This document shows positions 10,001 through 17,264 of a stretch of 64,000 nt of DNA, piece by piece; the first letter of the stretch is position 1; every line of letters begins with the position of its first letter. Source of the stretch: Bacteroidota bacterium (GTDB lineage: Bacteria > Bacteroidota > Bacteroidia > Chitinophagales > Chitinophagaceae); NCBI GenBank assembly GCA_023424015.1, contig JAFAEM010000017.1:1-64000 (forward strand). Direction: 5' to 3'. Made by a program: the position numbers and the translations under genes. Under the pieces are notes generated by a model. It was not told where the DNA came from, ran no database searches, and worked only from the letters and a program-made list of their open reading frames with translations.

Positions 10001-10035
10001 CCGGTTCGTGTCCACGAACCGGAATCAGGGATTCC
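10001..10035. terminator. Strong hairpins after the T9SS mini-protein gene
   Basis: Bases 10001-10022 form a perfect 10-bp stem (CCGGTTCGTG / CACGAACCGG) with a 2-base loop. A second 6-bp stem, GGAATC / GATTCC, spans 10021-10035. They lie just after the stop at 9986. There is no clean T-tract, so this may be a terminator or an RNA-stabilising structure. Confidence 0.45.
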
Positions 10036-10066
10036 TCTGTTATTATATTTCCTAAAATAACCAGTA

Positions 10067-10168
10067 ATGAATAAAAGAATGAAAAAGTATTTTTCCGGAA
10101 AGCTATATACCTGTATTGCTGCAGTTGTCATAATGGGAATGACATCTATTGACATTCGGATATCATGA
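10067..10168 (+). pseudogene. Truncated second copy of the chaperone leader
   Basis: A 33-codon frame starts MNKRMKKYFSGKLYTC and ends after a hydrophobic stretch at TGA 10166. Its start resembles the OmpH/Skp-like protein at 447 (MNKKRKEYISLKFYTR), and the bases before both ATGs share AAAATAACC then AGTA/TAGTA. Only the signal-peptide part is left. The TGA overlaps the ATG of the next gene (10165), so it may now act as a translated leader. This suggests that the chaperone-RHS unit was once duplicated here and then deleted. Confidence 0.55.
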
Positions 10169-10914
10169 AATATTTATATATAATATTGGCTTTTTTTTCG
10201 TATTGCTGCGAGACAAGACCAACTAGAGAAAATGCTAAGTATGAACCTAAAATACTTATAAGCAATGGTAAGAACAGTACCGACACTATTGTTGGAATTA
10301 TAAATTCCCCAGTTGAGCTTTTACCGCCGAATTACTCCGAAAAGGAGTACTTCCTCGTTATTCACGGGGATACTTCAAGGCTGTCTATTATTATTTCTTC
10401 CAATAACGAATCAGGATACATTACGGGAAAATTTGATTTTGACTCAAAGAAAAATTTCGGGATTGAACGTTTAACAGATACTATTGCTGTTATCATTGAT
10501 ACCGGAATTACTGTGAAAAATAATATATTTCCCAGGCAGGAGATAACATCCTCACTGCAATTAAGAGAATTAAAGTATTTACTAAAGTTTATAGCAAAAG
10601 AATTTGATTTGCAGAAATTAAGATCCTTACGATTCCAAATTAGGCATGTTCCTGATTTTTCCGAGGCGATAGAAACGCAATTTCTCAAGCTTTATAATCG
10701 GAAGGTTGAAATTCATGATGGTTCGAAAGTGGCTGCTTTAATAAAGAACTCATATTTCACCGATCAATTGAATGACATCTTATCTGACTTCAAACTCTCT
10801 GCTGATAAGGTGTCTGTAAGCGATATAGTATTGAATAGTGGAGATATTTCAAAGTTTAGTCATGAAAAAACTGATTCGGATGGAGTGATCGTGTTTAAGA
10901 TGAAACGAATGTGA
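10165..10914 (+). CDS. Unknown exported protein, probable lipoprotein
   Basis: The 249-residue product has a short hydrophobic N-terminus ending FSYCC, a likely though imperfect lipobox. The mature part is Ser/Asp/Ile-rich with no family I recognise. The gene is distinctly AT-rich compared with the RHS core and the housekeeping genes to the right. It begins inside the stop codon of the truncated chaperone leader and ends about 100 bp before the orphan RHS tip. It may be an immunity protein left behind by an earlier tip, but nothing in the sequence proves this. Confidence 0.6.
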   Translation: MKYLYIILAFFSYCCETRPTRENAKYEPKILISNGKNSTDTIVGIINSPVELLPPNYSEKEYFLVIHGDTSRLSIIISSNNESGYITGKFDFDSKKNFGIERLTDTIAVIIDTGITVKNNIFPRQEITSSLQLRELKYLLKFIAKEFDLQKLRSLRFQIRHVPDFSEAIETQFLKLYNRKVEIHDGSKVAALIKNSYFTDQLNDILSDFKLSADKVSVSDIVLNSGDISKFSHEKTDSDGVIVFKMKRM

Positions 10915-11014
10915 CAATCGGTATATCGAAGTTTATCCTACCAGGTGTGAACAGGCTTTCGGCATGGTTTAGTGTACGACGAACATGGTTGAAAGAAGTT
11001 CTTTGATAATTTAG

Positions 11015-12412
11015 AAACACGGGCCAGGCAGCTATGAGAAACAAATAATAGCCGGAGGCGCAACCCGGGAAATCCATTACATAGGCGGAGGCAATGGTCT
11101 TTGCGCCATACTCGTAAAAGAAAGCGGAACCGTCACACCTTACTATGTCTACACCGATCATCTTGGTAGCATACTGACCATTACCAATGCGGCAGGGACT
11201 GTAACAACCGAGCAAAACTTCGATGCCTGGGGACGTAAGCGTAATCCCGCCAACTGGCAATATGCAAGTATACCGGCTACACCAACATGGTTATATAGAG
11301 GCTATACCGGGCACGAACACCTCCCACAGTTTGCATTAATTAACATGAATGGGCGGATATATGATCCTATTCAAGGCAGGATGCTGAGCCCGGATAATTA
11401 TGTGCCTACTCCTTTTGGTACACAAGGATATAATCGTTATGGCTATGCTAATAATAACCCGTTAAGCTATATTGACCCGGATGGGAATTTGTGGTTTATG
11501 CCTATTATAATGGGTGCGGTCAAAGGTGCAGCAATAGCCAGTACCATATACTTTGCTTCTAACTTCATAGACGGCGGCACCTGGAAAAATCTAAATGCTC
11601 ACGATTGGGGAAGGGCGGCCGGGATGGGTGCCTTTGGGGGCGCAATAGGAGGAGGATTTAGCATGATAGGCCAGTCTATTGGACCGGCCGGACAATCTAT
11701 GGCATTTGGTATTATGCAAAACATGGCCACGCACCTGGCAGTAGATGTTGCCTTCGGGAACAAAATAACTGCAGGCAGCGTATTTGGGACAGCTATGGGA
11801 GGCATTATAGATGGCACTATACCGCAGTTTAAAGGAATTCCTTTCAAAAAATACGGATTTGGGGCGGGTCTTGTGAATGCCCTTGCTGAAATGTCAATCA
11901 ATACAGCAAGAGGAGGATTGATTGGCGGTATTAGTTCAGCAATAGGAGGCGGCAGTTTTCAGCAGGGTGCAAGAAGCGGGGCGGTTGGCGGTTTAGTCCG
12001 AACGGGAATTAACCTTGCTGTTTTGGGCCCCACTATCAGGCCAACGGGTGATATTAAAACTGCTCTGAGTAAAATGGAAACTGATCTGGGAATAAATCTT
12101 ACAGGAGCATATGGGCCAACTTATAGAGCGGGAGGCCTGTTAACAATTATGCCGAATTTAGGCGGAATTGCAAGCGGGCGCTCTTTAATGATTTCGAATA
12201 AAGGTATTGATTGTAATTACAATGCCTGGGTCCATGAATCTTTTCATTACTATCAACAATTGACACAAGGATGGGCAGGGCAGTTTATGCGTGGGATTCA
12301 TGAGCAGTGGTGGATGTACCCAATTCAAGGACATAATCCCTATTTAACGTGGGGAACAAATGAATTTGGGGCGAGAATTTACGAAAACTCTTTTATTAAT
12401 AGACTTCAATAG
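11015..12412 (+). CDS. Orphan RHS tip: RHS core plus a distinct C-terminal domain with HExxH
   Basis: The frame is open from 11015. From 11027 it encodes GSYEKQIIAGGATREIHYI, the same core passage as codons from 6843 of the large RHS gene, with highly similar DNA to about 11400. The first ATG in frame is 11345 (MNGRIYDPIQGRMLSPDN), so an intact product from it would be 355 residues, but the homology starts upstream of any start codon. After DPDGN the sequence diverges completely. A long Gly/Ala-rich, membrane-active-looking stretch is followed by a C-terminal part with H297-E298-S-F-H301, a zinc-peptidase HExxH signature. Traces of the core further upstream (about 10970-11014) are frameshifted. 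It is best read as a displaced, promoterless toxin tip that can recombine into the full-length gene. Confidence 0.8.
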   Translation, partial: KHGPGSYEKQIIAGGATREIHYIGGGNGLCAILVKESGTVTPYYVYTDHLGSILTITNAAGTVTTEQNFDAWGRKRNPANWQYASIPATPTWLYRGYTGHEHLPQFALINMNGRIYDPIQGRMLSPDNYVPTPFGTQGYNRYGYANNNPLSYIDPDGNLWFMPIIMGAVKGAAIASTIYFASNFIDGGTWKNLNAHDWGRAAGMGAFGGAIGGGFSMIGQSIGPAGQSMAFGIMQNMATHLAVDVAFGNKITAGSVFGTAMGGIIDGTIPQFKGIPFKKYGFGAGLVNALAEMSINTARGGLIGGISSAIGGGSFQQGARSGAVGGLVRTGINLAVLGPTIRPTGDIKTALSKMETDLGINLTGAYGPTYRAGGLLTIMPNLGGIASGRSLMISNKGIDCNYNAWVHESFHYYQQLTQGWAGQFMRGIHEQWWMYPIQGHNPYLTWGTNEFGARIYENSFINRLQ

Positions 12413-12419
12413 CTTTCTT

Positions 12420-12923
12420 ATGAGAATTATATTCTTATATATTTTGTTAGGAGTTACAACCTGTAACAGAACACCCGATGTGCTAATGATGAGTTGTCCA
12501 AATCAAATAGCCGAAAATTGTTTAATCCAGACGCTTAATAATGATGTAGAAATTATTTTCAAAGATGCCTTGTCAAGTTCAATAAAAAATCAGCACCAGG
12601 TGGGGGTATTTTGCGATATTTTGAACAATTCTGAAGACACAATCATTTTTCGACCCGAAAAGTTTATGTTATTATCTGATCAAACTAGCTTTTTGACCAG
12701 TCGATTTGAAAAGTTAAATTCCCAGAAGCTTAAGCTTAAGTTGTATGATAGTATCTTAAAAATTCCCCCAAATGAAAGTTTTGAAAATTATGTTTTGACT
12801 TTTAGAACACATAAAAAAAAATCAATTAAAGAGTACAACAAAACTTTAAGTACTAATACTTTTAAATTGAGCTATGAAGATAAGGTGATCCTTTTTTTAA
12901 AGGCGGCAGAAAAAGCAAAATAG
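12420..12923 (+). CDS. Small lipoprotein, candidate immunity protein for the orphan tip
   Basis: From ATG 12420 the product has 167 residues. I prefer this start to the in-frame ATG at 12360 because it places a signal peptide and the lipobox GVTTC right at the N-terminus and removes the overlap with the RHS tip. The mature part is Lys/Ser-rich (DEKVILFLKAAEKAK-like C-terminus) with no known domain. It starts 8 bp after the orphan tip stop, the usual place for immunity genes. The DNA is very AT-rich, unlike the RHS core, which suggests separate acquisition with the tip. Confidence 0.6.
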   Translation: MRIIFLYILLGVTTCNRTPDVLMMSCPNQIAENCLIQTLNNDVEIIFKDALSSSIKNQHQVGVFCDILNNSEDTIIFRPEKFMLLSDQTSFLTSRFEKLNSQKLKLKLYDSILKIPPNESFENYVLTFRTHKKKSIKEYNKTLSTNTFKLSYEDKVILFLKAAEKAK

Positions 12924-12948
12924 ATTTTATTGAATAAAAATTCCAAAA

Positions 12949-13398
12949 TTGATTTTCTTTAAATACTTTGCTTTAGTTACGACCTGCTTTATTATATCAG
13001 GTTGCCCATATAAGGAAACTTATAAATATCAAGGTCAACCAATTGTACAAAAAGAGATTGAAGTACTACCACAAACAGTATACTTTAAAAAATGGAAAAA
13101 TGAAGCGAATTGTACAATTGGCTTCAAAATTATTAATGGTACAGATAATGTTAAAAGATTTAATTTTCAAAGATCGTATCTATTAACGTTAACAGATACG
13201 ATTCAAATTCAGAATGTAGTTTTTGAATTGGGCAAGCTTGAAAATACAAAGGAAGATATAATGGTACCTCCAAATTCAGACACACTCGTGGGATTATATT
13301 TTCATGGTAATGCTGATCAATTTAAAGGAGATATAAATTTGATTTTTTCATCATCAGGTATTGAAGATATGGTCATTAAATATAAAAAGGTTCGATAG
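12949..13398 (+). CDS. Small lipoprotein of unknown function
   Basis: The 149-residue product appears to start at TTG 12949 (no ATG is available) and has a clear lipobox IISGC at about residue 19. The mature part looks like a beta-sandwich, with alternating hydrophobic strands (KNEANCTIGFKIINGTDNV, GLYFHGNADQFKGD), and resembles small accessory immunity or DUF-type lipoproteins; no family is recognised. It lies 25 bp after the preceding lipoprotein gene and shares its strong AT bias, so both probably belong to the orphan RHS cassette. Confidence 0.6.
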   Translation: MIFFKYFALVTTCFIISGCPYKETYKYQGQPIVQKEIEVLPQTVYFKKWKNEANCTIGFKIINGTDNVKRFNFQRSYLLTLTDTIQIQNVVFELGKLENTKEDIMVPPNSDTLVGLYFHGNADQFKGDINLIFSSSGIEDMVIKYKKVR

Positions 13399-13476
13399 GA
13401 TTTAAAAAACACGGGCAATGATCTATTTGCATTCAACCAAGAATAATATGATAGATGTTTTAAAAAATCCTAAGCA

Positions 13477-14565
13477 ATGATTAAATCAACTTTATTGATC
13501 TTTATTTTTATACTTTTTCTTAGCGGCATTGTTGCCGGTCAGGAAGTGCCCAGGAACTGGAGAGAAGAAAAGACCCGGAAAGTAAAAATGCCCAGGTATT
13601 ATAAGGCCTCGCTTCCTAAAAAGTCGATCAGCGTGGCCGATATCAGGATAGAACAGGCTGTGCCGGACAGCACCCAATTAGGATTCTTACAAAAGGGACT
13701 CAATAATCAGAAAATGAAAGCCGTACCTGCATCCAACCTGACCATCTTTTTGCAGGACTATATTACAAAGCAGTATAAAAATGATTTTAAAAGTAAAGGA
13801 GTAAAACTGCTGCTGGTGGTTAAAAATCTGCGGATCAATGAGTCGACATTTTTTTCGGCTGAACGCGCTTTTGCCAGGCTACATGCTGATGCTTATATTT
13901 CACAGGATGACAGCCTGTATAGCTTTGTTGCCAATATGGATACGGTACAGGTGTATCGCGGAATGGATGTGACTGCCTTTCACGGGGAGAATATAGCGGC
14001 TGCGCTGCACAAATTAATCGTTCAATCACTGAATAAAGCGGAAAACGGCCTGTCTGCATTACCAGGAGGAGTCGTGCTTGATTCGGTATTAAGCAATGCG
14101 AAAAAAATAAAGCTGCACCCTATTCAAAAAACCGGGCGGTACAGGGAAGGGGTGTATTTGAATTTCCACGAATTTTTGTCAAACGATCCCTCCCTGAAAT
14201 TATATGATGTAGAGCCCGAAAGCATCGGTACAGCAAGAATATTTTCTTTTAACCCGGATAGCACAAAAAAGGAGATCATTCCATGGGGCCTTTGTAAAAA
14301 AGGAGAACTCTACAAGTATCATGAAAACAGGCTGGTGCCTATTGAAAAATATCGCAACGAATTTATCATCTCCGACTATATTGATAAGGCCAACAGGAGA
14401 AACCGGGGCATAGCTGCAGCAGGCTTTTTGGGAGGAATAACCGGGGCTGCTATCGCCTATTCATCTGCTGAACGGCTATACTCAGTCACGTCTATTCCCT
14501 ATATCACAAAAAGGCAACCGGAGGCTTCAGTCATTGATATGAAGACAGGTGAATTTACATTTTAA
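13477..14565 (+). CDS. Exported protein of unknown function
   Basis: The 362-residue product has a signal peptide (about 1-21, ending VAGQ) followed by an alpha/beta region. The N-terminal half carries VADIRIEQAVPDSTQLGFLQ and LLLVVKNLRI, and later comes GVYLNFHEFLSNDPSL. Near residues 305-325 there is a small Gly/Ala-rich hydrophobic helix (AAAGFLGGITGAAIAY) that could insert in a membrane. No family is recognised. Base composition is closer to the housekeeping genes than to the AT-rich lipoprotein genes just upstream. The stop is 12 bp before the second T9SS mini-protein gene, so the two are probably co-transcribed. Confidence 0.75.
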   Translation: MIKSTLLIFIFILFLSGIVAGQEVPRNWREEKTRKVKMPRYYKASLPKKSISVADIRIEQAVPDSTQLGFLQKGLNNQKMKAVPASNLTIFLQDYITKQYKNDFKSKGVKLLLVVKNLRINESTFFSAERAFARLHADAYISQDDSLYSFVANMDTVQVYRGMDVTAFHGENIAAALHKLIVQSLNKAENGLSALPGGVVLDSVLSNAKKIKLHPIQKTGRYREGVYLNFHEFLSNDPSLKLYDVEPESIGTARIFSFNPDSTKKEIIPWGLCKKGELYKYHENRLVPIEKYRNEFIISDYIDKANRRNRGIAAAGFLGGITGAAIAYSSAERLYSVTSIPYITKRQPEASVIDMKTGEFTF

Positions 14566-14577
14566 TAAAATCAGGCT

Positions 14578-15051
14578 ATGCAAAAAAAGATACTATTTAT
14601 GATGACGCTTTCGATGATTTCTATATCAATATTCGCCCAGCAAATACCCGTTGGCAGTTGCGGCATCGTCAATATTTATGATGCAGCCGGTAACCGGACC
14701 AAGCGGACTTATTTTTGCAATAACGGCAGCGATCCTTACCCGCAGCGGCCTGGAGGACGGAATACAACTGTTGCAGCAGATACTTTGGCAAACCAGGCTG
14801 AAACGACTGAGTTCCAACAGGTGGATGCGCTGTATCCTAATCCTACTACGGGCAGGTTTTCAGTCACTTTCAGTAAGGCGCTTGATAATGCAAGGATCCA
14901 GGTACTGGATGCAGAAGGCAGGGTTGTCAGGCAAATAAAAGTGAAGGGAAACAAAGCAGAATTTGATCTGTCTGCCAGTGCGGGCGGAGTGTATTACGTA
15001 CGCATCGAACAGGGCGGTAAGGTAATTACTAAAAAAGTCGTGAAGCAATAA
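14578..15051 (+). CDS. Small T9SS-sorted protein with one YD-like motif (copy 2)
   Basis: The product has 157 residues and the same plan as the protein at 9516: signal peptide ending IFAQ, a Cys-containing YDAAGNRTKRTYF segment, a short linker and a type A T9SS sorting domain ending TKKVVKQ. Bases 14635-14684 are identical to 9570-9619, and 40 residues in a row after the signal peptide match, yet the signal peptides are unrelated. This pattern suggests gene conversion or strong selection on the mature segment. The function is unknown. The single YD-like motif and the position at the end of both RHS modules suggest a link to RHS display. Confidence 0.8.
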   Translation: MQKKILFMMTLSMISISIFAQQIPVGSCGIVNIYDAAGNRTKRTYFCNNGSDPYPQRPGGRNTTVAADTLANQAETTEFQQVDALYPNPTTGRFSVTFSKALDNARIQVLDAEGRVVRQIKVKGNKAEFDLSASAGGVYYVRIEQGGKVITKKVVKQ

Positions 15052-15147
15052 AGGGAGTGTAAATCCGGAAAAGTTACATTGTGTCTCCCGTGATTCAACC
15101 GTGCTCTCGTGTGTACATCGTGCACGCCGCGACCAAAGTATGGCGGG

Positions 15148-16203
15148 TCAATCAATTACAGTCATCGCTTTTACAAAATCGCTTACCAGGTAGCTGACTA
15201 GTTTTCCTGTGGAGGCATCAATCCTGCCATCTGCAAGCCTGGCTGCTCCTTCGCATATATGCAGGTAAGCAGGTTTTGCATCGGCTGCTGACATGGAAAC
15301 AAACTGGCGGGCATGTAGCGGTGAAATACCAGAAGGGCTGGAGGCGCTGCTCAGGGCGTTTTGTATTGCGTCAAGATCAACCTCGATACCGGTAAGGGTA
15401 TCTTCGGTGAAACCTGTTGCATGCATAACTGCCTGCATAAAACTCCTTTTTCCATGCAGGAAAATATCCTCGTACGTGATGCAATCAATGAAGGGGTTGT
15501 TTACAATATCGATCCAGATATTTTGAGGAAGATAATTCTCATGCAGTCCCACGATGCAATATTTCTGCAAATAGCCGTCTTCCTCAGCGTAGCGAAAGGC
15601 ATTTCCGCTGTGTCTTCCCTCGAGTGGCCTGTAGTCGGCGTGCGCATCGAGGTTGATGCAATTGATCTGCGCCAGCGGTAGTTTGCCGGCTTTGTACCAG
15701 CCCTTGGCGCTACCTTTGATCAGTGGGTAAGCATTGTTGTGCCCCCCTCCTATTGCGACCGGGATCTTTTGGCTCGAGGTAATGATCTTTGCCAGCTTTT
15801 CCACTTCTTCATCAATCGTGCCTACAGCATGACGATAGGCCTCAAGTTTTTCATCGTCGGTCCTGGCGGTATGCTCCACCAGGTGTAGTATGTCGCCAAA
15901 ATCAAAGTGGCCTGCCAGGATAATATCGTCGCCACTGCAAAAATCATTGCTTTGAATATTCAAAAATGACTGAAGAAATGATAACCAAGCTGATTCACTA
16001 CCCGCAATACCACCGTTAGCACGGATGCCGATATCCTCCGGGATTCCAAATAAAACGAATTTAGCAGGGCTTTGGGCAAGAAACGCTTCCAGTTCCGCCG
16101 GATGACTTACAAAATGCAAACGTTCCCCCAGTTTGGTCTCAAAACGCCGAAGCCGGGTTAAGGAAAGGATGTCCTGCTTGTTGTAGAACCTGAAATGCTG
16201 CAT
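15148..16203 (-). CDS. hutG: Formimidoylglutamase (arginase/ureohydrolase family)
   Basis: The 351-residue ureohydrolase contains the manganese-site motifs GGGH (His155), DAHAD (Asp186, His188, Asp190) and EVDLD (Asp276, Asp278). Together with the nearby hutI gene, this points to hydrolysis of N-formimidoyl-glutamate to glutamate and formamide, the last step of histidine breakdown, in the cytoplasm. Agmatinase or arginase is less likely from context. It is transcribed towards the RHS island and separated from the other hut gene by about 1 kb of repeat-bearing intergenic DNA, so it probably has its own promoter. A heptamer array begins 58 bp upstream of its start. Confidence 0.85.
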   Translation of the reverse strand: MQHFRFYNKQDILSLTRLRRFETKLGERLHFVSHPAELEAFLAQSPAKFVLFGIPEDIGIRANGGIAGSESAWLSFLQSFLNIQSNDFCSGDDIILAGHFDFGDILHLVEHTARTDDEKLEAYRHAVGTIDEEVEKLAKIITSSQKIPVAIGGGHNNAYPLIKGSAKGWYKAGKLPLAQINCINLDAHADYRPLEGRHSGNAFRYAEEDGYLQKYCIVGLHENYLPQNIWIDIVNNPFIDCITYEDIFLHGKRSFMQAVMHATGFTEDTLTGIEVDLDAIQNALSSASSPSGISPLHARQFVSMSAADAKPAYLHICEGAARLADGRIDASTGKLVSYLVSDFVKAMTVID

Positions 16204-16260
16204 GGATGAGTTTATGATACCAATTTACTGAAAGAAATCAATACGGCACGGAAGAATAGC

Positions 16261-16323
16261 GAGTGGTGAATGGTGAGTGGTGAGTGGGGAGTGGCGAATT
16301 TGGAATGAGGATTTTGGAATTGG
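16261..16323 (+). repeat. Degenerate heptamer array (GAGTGGT type)
   Basis: Nine consecutive 7-bp units all begin with GA. The first five are GAGTGGT, GAATGGT, GAGTGGT, GAGTGGG and GAGTGGC, followed by GAATTTG, GAATGAG, GATTTTG and GAATTGG. The phase is kept across the whole array although the sequence drifts. In reverse complement the unit is ACTCACC, close to the ACTCACT unit of the array at 17207. Confidence 0.85.
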
Positions 16324-16544
16324 TAAACATTGCTGTCCAGAATAAAGTTTAGAATATTTATAGAAGCCAGGCGCAGCATGGTTTTTACGGATTTTCTTCT
16401 TGTGGAGGCTTTACCTTATTTTCATGTCTTGCTTTTCATAGCAGGTATTTTTTGGAACACATAGTAACATCGAATTTATCGGGGGACACAGCCCCAGGGG
16501 GGCGGCGTTTTGGTAGCCCGCGAATCCCCTGGTAATTGAGTGCA

Positions 16545-16687
16545 GTAGGCACGACGTTTTGTCCAATAAAATGATCGATACATTTTTAGAAAGAATATTT
16601 TCAAAACGAATCCACCACCATAACGTCACCCCTACGGGGTTCATTTATCTTAGGGCAATTTATATTCTACCATAACGTCGTGCCTAC
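16545..16687. repeat. Small element with 14-bp perfect inverted ends
   Basis: GTAGGCACGACGTT at 16545-16558 is the exact reverse complement of AACGTCGTGCCTAC at 16674-16687, giving a 143-bp unit. Near and overlapping its right end are two short palindromes, ACCCCTACGGGGT (16628-16640) and GTGCCTACGGCAC (16680-16692), each preceded by CATAACGTC. A related but diverged arrangement is at 49434-49543. It could be a MITE-like or REP-like element; no target duplication was confirmed. Confidence 0.55.
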
Positions 16688-17206
16688 GGCACTTTGGTGA
16701 TTGAAGTCTTAAAATGATCTCCTAATTGTGACAAGTTTACCTCTTCCCATTGGCCAGAAAAAAGGTACGCCCAGGAACATAGTTGACCTAGATTGCTACT
16801 ATAGTGTCTTTCTATGTTTTCTATTTTACTATATCCCTTATGTGTTTCCCTGGTCCTGCACTATAGGGAATAAAGTATATATGCTGATATTTTAGAACAG
16901 CAAAAAGAGTATCGCTATGCTATCAATCCCTACTATAAACCACGGCGGGCACAGCGTGCACTGCGAAAGGCATCTACTTGTTAAAAAACCTGACATTATG
17001 CTAGCACCTCGCTGTGGTTTCTGACACATCGAAACATTTGAACTAAGGCCAGCAAAGTGAACAGTATACAGGAAAAATAAAGCAAAGCCCCCTTAAAAGT
17101 AAAAGTCATGGAAGTCGCCTGGGTCAAAGGTTTTGACAACTATTCAAAAATTTTATTCCGGATAGCAATATTTCGAAATCGCGAGTACCTCTTACCAAAA
17201 CTGACC

Positions 17207-17264
17207 ATTCCCCACTCACTACTCCCTACTCCCTACTCACTACTCACTACTCACTACTCACTAC
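17207..17264 (+). repeat. Heptamer array (ACTCACT type) at the 3-prime end of the antiporter gene
   Basis: Eight 7-bp units run without a break: ATTCCCC, ACTCACT, ACTCCCT twice, and ACTCACT four times. The array includes the antiporter stop codon (CTA on the plus strand at 17261-17263). Confidence 0.9.

Larger units (their letters stand above)
16204..17260. other. Gene-free interval with repeats
   Basis: About 1 kb lacks a believable gene; the only longer frame (77 codons at 16411-16644, minus strand) has low-quality sequence and sits on the inverted-repeat element. The interval is bounded by two heptamer arrays in opposite sense (16261-16323 and 17207-17264) and contains a small element with 14-bp inverted ends (16545-16687) plus two short palindromes. 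It may also hold the hutG promoter. The rest (about 16700-17200) shows nothing I can identify. Confidence 0.6.

Noticed and set aside
16411..16644. 77-codon minus-strand frame in the gap upstream of hutG
   Set aside because: It lies across the inverted-repeat element and has unnatural composition with no homologous look.
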